From Dehalococcoidia bacterium (GTDB taxonomy: Bacteria > Chloroflexota > Dehalococcoidia > Dehalococcoidales > CSSed11-197): a stretch of 7,896 bases of DNA. Position numbers and translations under genes: made by a program. Below are positions 5,893-7,896 of this stretch, one piece after another (within the stretch, counting starts at the first letter, position 1; each line of letters starts with the position of its first letter). Location of the stretch: positions 1-7,896 of the forward strand of contig PWTP01000066.1 of the NCBI GenBank assembly GCA_003563865.1. Reading direction: 5' to 3'. Under the pieces are notes generated by a model. That model was not told the DNA's origin. It was given only the letters and a program-made list of their open reading frames with translations, and made no database searches.

Positions 5893-6579
5893 TTAGATAA
5901 CTTTCACTTTCAGGCCTGCTTCGGCTGCTGCATCTTGAAATTGTAACATGTCACCGGCCGAAAAAGCCTTTACTTCCTCATACCAGGGGTCAATGGTTGT
6001 CTCGGGTCTGAATTGTTGCAGGGTATAATGTTCATTCTTACCAAGATAGTTGCTGATCTGCCTGATGTCGGCTTCATCGGTCAATCCCGGTACACAGGTG
6101 GTTCTGAATTCGTGCTCAACACCGGATTCTTTAATCAGGGTAATGCTTTCCTTTATCAATTTTGGGTTAATATTAACCCCGGAGGCCTTATGGTAGCGCT
6201 CAAAAGAAGTTTTTATATCCATGGCAATGTAGTCGAGCAGGCCTTTTGCCAGCAGGTTTTTTATAACATCAGGGCGGCTGCCGTTGGTGTCCAGCTTAAC
6301 TTTGAGGCCGAGTGCCTTGACTTTTTCAATAAAACTTTCCAGGTCTTTCCAGATGGTGGGCTCACCACCGGTTATTACCACTGCATCAATAAAGGTTTTT
6401 GCATCTTTCATGCGGCCGGTTATTTCATCGATATCTAAGTGTTTTATTTCGTCGGGGCTAAGAACCAGGGTACGGTTGTGGCAAAAAGGGCAACGAAAAT
6501 TACAGCCCCCAACAAAGACTACCGAGGCCATATGCCCCGGATAGTCTATGAGGGAGAGATCTTTGAATCCGCAAATCAT
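5893..6579 (-). CDS. nrdG: Anaerobic ribonucleotide reductase activating protein (radical SAM)
   Basis: NrdG uses a [4Fe-4S] cluster and S-adenosylmethionine to generate the glycyl radical on NrdD. The 228-residue protein carries the radical-SAM cluster motif CxxxCxxC at Cys26, Cys30 and Cys33 (CNFRCPFC), followed by HN, and the SAM-binding TGGEPT (70-75). It also has the N-terminal SLIDYPG common to this subfamily, which is longer than the E. coli-type NrdG of about 155 residues. It starts 4 bases after the nrdD stop. The only ribosome binding candidate, AAAGG, ends 1 base before the ATG, which is too close, so translation is probably coupled to nrdD. Adjacency to nrdD makes the partner certain; by sequence alone it could be confused with other glycyl-radical activases. 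Confidence 0.94.
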   Translation of the reverse strand: MICGFKDLSLIDYPGHMASVVFVGGCNFRCPFCHNRTLVLSPDEIKHLDIDEITGRMKDAKTFIDAVVITGGEPTIWKDLESFIEKVKALGLKVKLDTNGSRPDVIKNLLAKGLLDYIAMDIKTSFERYHKASGVNINPKLIKESITLIKESGVEHEFRTTCVPGLTDEADIRQISNYLGKNEHYTLQQFRPETTIDPWYEEVKAFSAGDMLQFQDAAAEAGLKVKVI

Positions 6580-6583
6580 ACCT

Positions 6584-7896
6584 TTAACCGGCTACAACTT
6601 CCTCAATTAAATCTTCCGAAAGCAAATGCCTTTGGCTAAATTCTTCCTGTTTGCCTTTATTCCATTGCCTCACCGGCCGGAAGTAACCCACCACTCTTGA
6701 ATACACCTCGGTTTCGTGATGGCATTCCGGGCATACAGGTGTCTCGCCATTGATGTAGCCATGGTCCGGGCAGACGGAAAAGATAGGTGTTATTGTAAAG
6801 TAGGGAAGTTGAAAATTCTCAGCGGTTTTCATAACCATCTTTTTGGCCATTTCAGGGTTATGAATGCGTTCGCCTATAAAACAGTGGAATACTGTGCCAC
6901 CGGTATAGACTGTTTGAAGTTTGTCCTGGTGTTTCATGGCAGTTACCAGGTCCAGTTCAGCATCAACCGGCAACTGAGAAGAGTTTGTATAATAAGACTC
7001 ATGCTCGCCGGCGGTTATAATCTGGCTGAAGCGTTCTTTATCCAGCTTTGCCAAACGGTAGCTGGCACCTTCACCCGGAGTTGATTCCAGATTGTAAAGG
7101 TTGCTGGTCTCCTGCTGGAATTCAGCCAGTACATCCTTCATGAAGCCCAAAACCTCTTCGGCAAAACGGCTGCCCTCTGGAGTAGTAATATCCTCTCCGG
7201 TAAGGTTCAGAATGGCCTCATTCATGCCGATAAGGCCAATAGTGGAAAAGTGATTGGCCCAATAGCTGCCCAGGCGCTCTTTAATAGATTTGAGGTAGCA
7301 TATCGAATAGGGGAACAACCCTTGCTCGGCCAGGTTATCAAGTGCTTTGCGCTTTACTTCCAGGCTGTCTCTGGCCAGCAGCATTATATTCCTTAAGCGT
7401 TGGTAAAACTCATCTTTATCTTTGGAAAGATAACCTATGCGCGGCATGTTTACAGTAACCACACCCAGGCTTCCGGTAAGCGGGTCAGATCCAAACAAGC
7501 CGCCGCCACGCCGTCGAATTTCTCTTAAGTCAAGCCGCAACCGGCAACACATGCTGCGGGCATCCTCCGGCCTCAAATCTGAATTTAGGAAGTTGGCAAA
7601 ATAGGGTATACCATATTTAGCTGTCATTTGCCACAGGGCATCAAGGTTGGGGTTGTCGGGGTCAAAATCTTTACTTATATTGTAAGTGGGAATAGGAAAG
7701 GTGAAAATGCGCCCTTTGGCATCGCCCTCCATCATTACCTCGCAAAAAACCTCGTTGAAGAGGTCCATTTCTTCCTGGAACTCCCCGTAGGTCTCTTTTT
7801 GCGGCTGACCTCCAACGATAGCCGGCAGATTGGCTAGCGCCGGGGAGGGCTTTACGTCCATGGTAATATTTACAAAGGGGGTTTGAAAACCAACTC
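6584..7896 (-). CDS. nrdD: Anaerobic ribonucleoside-triphosphate reductase, C-terminal part
   Basis: NrdD is the class III, oxygen-sensitive enzyme that reduces ribonucleoside triphosphates to deoxynucleotides. About 437 residues are visible. The frame stays open to the right edge (reading GFQTPFVNITMDV across the ATG at 7861), so that ATG is internal and the N-terminal part, including any ATP-cone, is outside. Visible features, numbered from that Met, are SMCCR (103-107) with the likely thiyl-radical cysteine, RRGGGLFGSDPLTGS soon after, a zinc site CPDH...CPEC (364-367 and 377-380), and the glycyl-radical loop RVVGYF with Gly392 followed by NKGKQEEF. The first zinc pair is Cys/His where E. 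coli has two cysteines. nrdG follows after 4 bases. Any NrdR boxes would be upstream, beyond the window. Confidence 0.96.
   Translation of the reverse strand, partial: VGFQTPFVNITMDVKPSPALANLPAIVGGQPQKETYGEFQEEMDLFNEVFCEVMMEGDAKGRIFTFPIPTYNISKDFDPDNPNLDALWQMTAKYGIPYFANFLNSDLRPEDARSMCCRLRLDLREIRRRGGGLFGSDPLTGSLGVVTVNMPRIGYLSKDKDEFYQRLRNIMLLARDSLEVKRKALDNLAEQGLFPYSICYLKSIKERLGSYWANHFSTIGLIGMNEAILNLTGEDITTPEGSRFAEEVLGFMKDVLAEFQQETSNLYNLESTPGEGASYRLAKLDKERFSQIITAGEHESYYTNSSQLPVDAELDLVTAMKHQDKLQTVYTGGTVFHCFIGERIHNPEMAKKMVMKTAENFQLPYFTITPIFSVCPDHGYINGETPVCPECHHETEVYSRVVGYFRPVRQWNKGKQEEFSQRHLLSEDLIEEVVAG

Noticed and set aside
6013..6438. A 141-codon plus-strand open frame opposite nrdG
   Set aside because: Antisense shadow of the radical-SAM gene; no family motif and no expression signals.
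7859..7861. ATG as the start of nrdD
   Set aside because: The frame continues upstream without a stop to the window edge and encodes conserved NrdD sequence (GFQTPFVNIT), so this Met is internal.
1..7896. Mobile elements, CRISPR arrays or defence genes
   Set aside because: No spaced direct repeats, transposase, integrase, terminal inverted repeats or defence-type domains were seen on either strand.

Overview
The window reads as ordinary chromosome of an anaerobic, Gram-positive-type bacterium, most likely a clostridial Firmicute of the Peptococcaceae/Desulfotomaculum kind. This is an inference from four signs: an oxygen-sensitive class III ribonucleotide reductase (nrdD-nrdG), the alternative ketopantoate reductase PanG beside panD-panB-panC, strong AGGAG-type ribosome binding sites, and sigma-A-type promoters. 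No insertion sequence, phage gene, CRISPR array or transfer gene is visible. Almost all of the sequence is accounted for by nine protein genes, one partial tRNA gene and their control regions.

Layout from the right edge, following the mostly minus-strand transcription. The 3' part of nrdD (5' end outside the window) is followed after 4 bases by nrdG. About 100 bases further on is a small gene for a protein with two zinc ribbons and a C-terminal membrane anchor. This gene converges on plus-strand queA (queuosine synthesis), and the two overlap by 4 bases at their stop codons. queA and surE (5'-nucleotidase) diverge from a short intergenic region in which -10-like hexamers on the two strands lie almost on top of each other. 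Downstream of surE comes the pantothenate operon panG-panD-panB-panC, in which every gene overlaps the next. The first 31 bases of a tRNA gene (probably glycine) run off the left edge, with a good promoter.

The pan genes cover the whole route to pantothenate. PanB hydroxymethylates 2-oxoisovalerate to ketopantoate, PanG is expected to reduce it to pantoate, PanD makes beta-alanine from aspartate, and PanC joins pantoate and beta-alanine. 

The most interesting element is the roughly 150-base leader of the pan operon. It begins at a near-consensus promoter, contains several possible hairpins, and ends in an intrinsic-terminator-like hairpin. The 3' arm of that hairpin is also the panG ribosome binding site, and its seven-T run abuts the ATG. 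This looks like a riboswitch or attenuator for pantothenate or a related metabolite. I could not match it with certainty to a known class; the described 'pan' RNA motif is the first candidate to test.
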